From Ferdinandcohnia humi_A (GTDB lineage: Bacteria; Bacillota; Bacilli; Bacillales; Bacillaceae_L): a stretch of 64,000 bases of DNA. Below the pieces are notes generated by a model that was given only the letters and a program-made list of their open reading frames with translations, did not search any database and had not been told where the DNA came from. A program made the translations under genes and the position numbers. Below, piece after piece: positions 62,644 to 64,000 of this stretch (position 1 is the first letter of the stretch; every line of letters starts with the position of its first letter). Where the stretch lies: positions 108,138 through 172,137 of the forward strand of contig JBLKRX010000009.1 in the NCBI GenBank assembly GCA_047608075.1, written 5' to 3'.

Positions 62644-62889
62644 TTAGTAACCTTGAAAATAATGCTTGTAAGCCTCATTTGCCTCTTCTTTACTGGAATA
62701 CACAGCAATTTCATTAGTTAATGGATAATATGTATTGTAAAGAAATAACGATAGTTCTATTGGATTATTAGGATTACTTACCACTTCAGCTTCCTGGATG
62801 TTTGCGACATCCTGTGTATGAGGATTACGATAAAAAACGTATACTATGTCGCCAGGTTTATAGGAAGAATCTTCATTAAAAATATCCAT
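62644..62889 (-). CDS. splA: SplA, TRAP-like regulator of the spl operon
   Basis: An 81-residue protein. DIVYVFYRNPHTQDVANIQE and PIELSLFLYNTYYPLTNEIA closely follow the B. subtilis SplA pattern. SplA is a small protein related to TRAP that dampens spl expression in the forespore. The ATG at 62889 has AGGTG seven bases upstream; a GTG three codons earlier is less likely. Confidence 0.9.
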   Translation of the reverse strand: MDIFNEDSSYKPGDIVYVFYRNPHTQDVANIQEAEVVSNPNNPIELSLFLYNTYYPLTNEIAVYSSKEEANEAYKHYFQGY

Positions 62890-63055
62890 TTTCTTCACCT
62901 AACCTTATATCAATTTATACTCATTTTGCCTTTTAAACGAAAAAATATAATTCCTTGATTATGGAAGTAATGGGACATGATTATTTTAACAGGTTATTCC
63001 TCCCCTTGTTTGCTCATACTATCTTTGATTATTTGTGAAATGGAGATGAATGTGA

Positions 63056-63424
63056 ATGCAACATGAACCTAGGAATTCAACAGAAGCTGCCCTTCATCAC
63101 TTTAAAGCAGGACTTGGTGTTTTTACCGAGAAAATGCCTGAGCTGGCTTCTAAGTTCAATTCGTTTACAGAAGAATGCTTTAAAGAAGGCGTATTATCAC
63201 AAAAGGAAAAGCAATTAATTGCTCTTGGGATAAGTCTGTATTCTCAGGATGAATATTGTATTATCTATCATATAAAGGGCTGTTTGGATCAAGGTTGCAC
63301 GGAACAAGAAATACTAGAGGCTATAGGCGTGACAGCAGCCTTTGGTGGAGGGGCTTCAATGAGTCAAGCAGTAACACTTGTGATGGAAAGCATTGAAGAG
63401 CTTAGGAATTCAAAAATACAATAA
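63056..63424 (+). CDS. Carboxymuconolactone decarboxylase/AhpD-family protein
   Basis: A 122-residue helical protein of the CMD superfamily, with the motif DEYCIIYHIKGCLDQGCTEQE, where EYCxxxH is a redox or acid-base variant of the AhpD CxxC motif (only one Cys at this place, another three residues after His), then ILEAIGVTAAFGGGASMSQA. CMD proteins act as peroxidase partners or as decarboxylases. Function is open. GGAG lies about 11 bases before the ATG. Monocistronic. Confidence 0.85.
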   Translation: MQHEPRNSTEAALHHFKAGLGVFTEKMPELASKFNSFTEECFKEGVLSQKEKQLIALGISLYSQDEYCIIYHIKGCLDQGCTEQEILEAIGVTAAFGGGASMSQAVTLVMESIEELRNSKIQ

Positions 63425-63430
63425 AGTAAA

Positions 63431-63466
63431 AAGGACAGCAACTAAGTGTACGCTGTCCTTCTATTT
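63431..63466. terminator. Bidirectional terminator after the CMD gene
   Basis: AAGGACAGC (63431-63439) pairs with GCTGTCCTT (63452-63460), followed by CTATTTT. Confidence 0.8.
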
Positions 63467-63468
63467 TG

Positions 63469-63681
63469 TTACACTAAATGCTCATAGCTATTATTATAAA
63501 TTTTATCTACTTCATCTATTTGATAAATCAAAAGTTCATGGTCTTCATTCTCTTCTAGCCGATTCTCTTTACAATATATCTCTTTGGCTCCAATAGCCTT
63601 TTCTTTTGACGTAAAGATTCCTACAATATTTGATGCTTCACCACATTCACTACATCCGATATCAACCAAAACAAAAAACAT
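63469..63681 (-). CDS. Conserved hypothetical protein, 70 residues, with CxxC
   Basis: Starts MFFVLVDIGCSECGEASNIV, with AGGTGAGAG six bases upstream; the open frame three codons longer is rejected. A CxxC pair is near the N terminus (Cys10/Cys13), with a further Cys in IYCKENR. The pattern GIFTSKEKAIGAKE followed by an acidic C terminus is seen in small proteins of unknown function. Cytosolic. Confidence 0.7.
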   Translation of the reverse strand: MFFVLVDIGCSECGEASNIVGIFTSKEKAIGAKEIYCKENRLEENEDHELLIYQIDEVDKIYNNSYEHLV

Positions 63682-63923
63682 AACTCTCACCTACTTTTAA
63701 AGATTGAATATATTAAGGTGTATTTATTTTAACTTAATTTGTCCTAAATACAAAGAAAAAGAGGTGAGGTATGTATAAATGTGTTGATATCGTCTCCAGA
63801 CACAATCTTGATTACCAGTGCAACTTACTTCTGTAACACTTGCATATATTATACAATCCTCCATTATGTTGAAATATATCGACAATTAAATTGTAGATAT
63901 TGTATTACACCCTTGAAATACGC

Positions 63924-64000
63924 ATCGAGTAGGAGGATAATCATTGATTGACTATCCGACCTCTCACACCACCGTACGTACGGATCCGTATACGGCGGTT
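63924..64000 (-). mobile_element. Group II intron, 3' end (domains V and VI), continuing beyond the window
   Basis: Read on the minus strand, domain V pairs CCGCCGTA with TACGGTGG, including the G-U of the CGC catalytic triad, above which TACG/CGTA closes a GATC loop and CG is bulged. Domain VI follows as GGATAGTCA/TGATTATCC with a five-base loop. The intron ends CTCCTACTCGAT, so the 3' splice site is near 63924. The reverse transcriptase lies outside this window. Confidence 0.85.

Noticed and set aside
63770..63835. 21-codon frame starting MYKCVDIVSRHNL after AGAGGTGAGG
   Set aside because: The ribosome site is good, but the peptide is very short, with no terminator or recognisable pattern, so I do not call it as a gene.

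Overview
The window is a chromosomal segment from an endospore-forming, low-GC Bacillaceae bacterium. Three things support this: AT-rich DNA with strong AGGAGG-type ribosome binding sites; sporulation genes (sspL, cotD, splA-splB); and a gene order close to the Bacillus subtilis ilvA/ypmP to yprA/ypsA region, including ypmP, yplQ, dfrA, thy, ypjP, ypiP, yphP/brxB, ypgQ/R, topB, cspD, ypeQ/P, ypdP/Q, sspL, ypcP, ypbS, dynA, bpsB/bpsA, ypwA, ypvA, yptA, ypsC, rnpB, gpsB, ypsA, cotD, yprB and yprA. No species is claimed. Most genes lie on the minus strand.

Layout. 1-6.5 kb: 5' part of ilvA with a CodY-like promoter region, ypmP, an isoaspartyl dipeptidase, hemolysin III (yplQ), thyA-dfrA, a secreted Pro-Pro-endopeptidase-like metalloprotease and ypjP. 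6.5-13 kb: microproteins, ypiP, bacilliredoxin, a polysaccharide deacetylase, a frameshifted lipidless membrane-anchored protein, ypgR and a frameshifted NlpC/P60 hydrolase. 13-26 kb: ABC-F ATPase plus HD hydrolase, DegV, formate-THF ligase, MetA, a methyltransferase, topoisomerase III and an HD-GYP protein. 26-33 kb: cspD, ypeQ, ypeP, a preQ1 riboswitch with a queuosine-precursor transporter, an RNase H-like protein, an EamA permease, yuiD-like, sspL and ypcP. 33-42 kb: dynA operon, type III polyketide synthase operon, GNAT, a two-P-loop ATPase and an SDR. 42-45 kb: cytochrome ba3 oxidase operon preceded by an FNR-type site. 45-57 kb: ypwA, ypvA, ypsC-yptA, RNase P RNA, gpsB, ypsA, cotD and the mitomycin repair pair mrfA-mrfB. 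57-64 kb: selO, a divergent TetR/MFS pair, splA-splB, a CMD-family protein and, at the right edge, the 3' end (domains V and VI) of a group II intron on the minus strand.

The window is mainly conserved housekeeping chromosome. The accessory layer consists of three interspersed intergenic repeat families, two apparent frameshifts and the group II intron. The most informative regulatory signals are the preQ1 riboswitch, the FNR box at about -41.5 of the ba3 operon, a LexA-like box inside the mrfAB promoter, and a palindrome over the tetR promoter. I found no CRISPR array, prophage, tRNA or complete insertion sequence, and nothing that I can defend as a wholly new multi-gene system.
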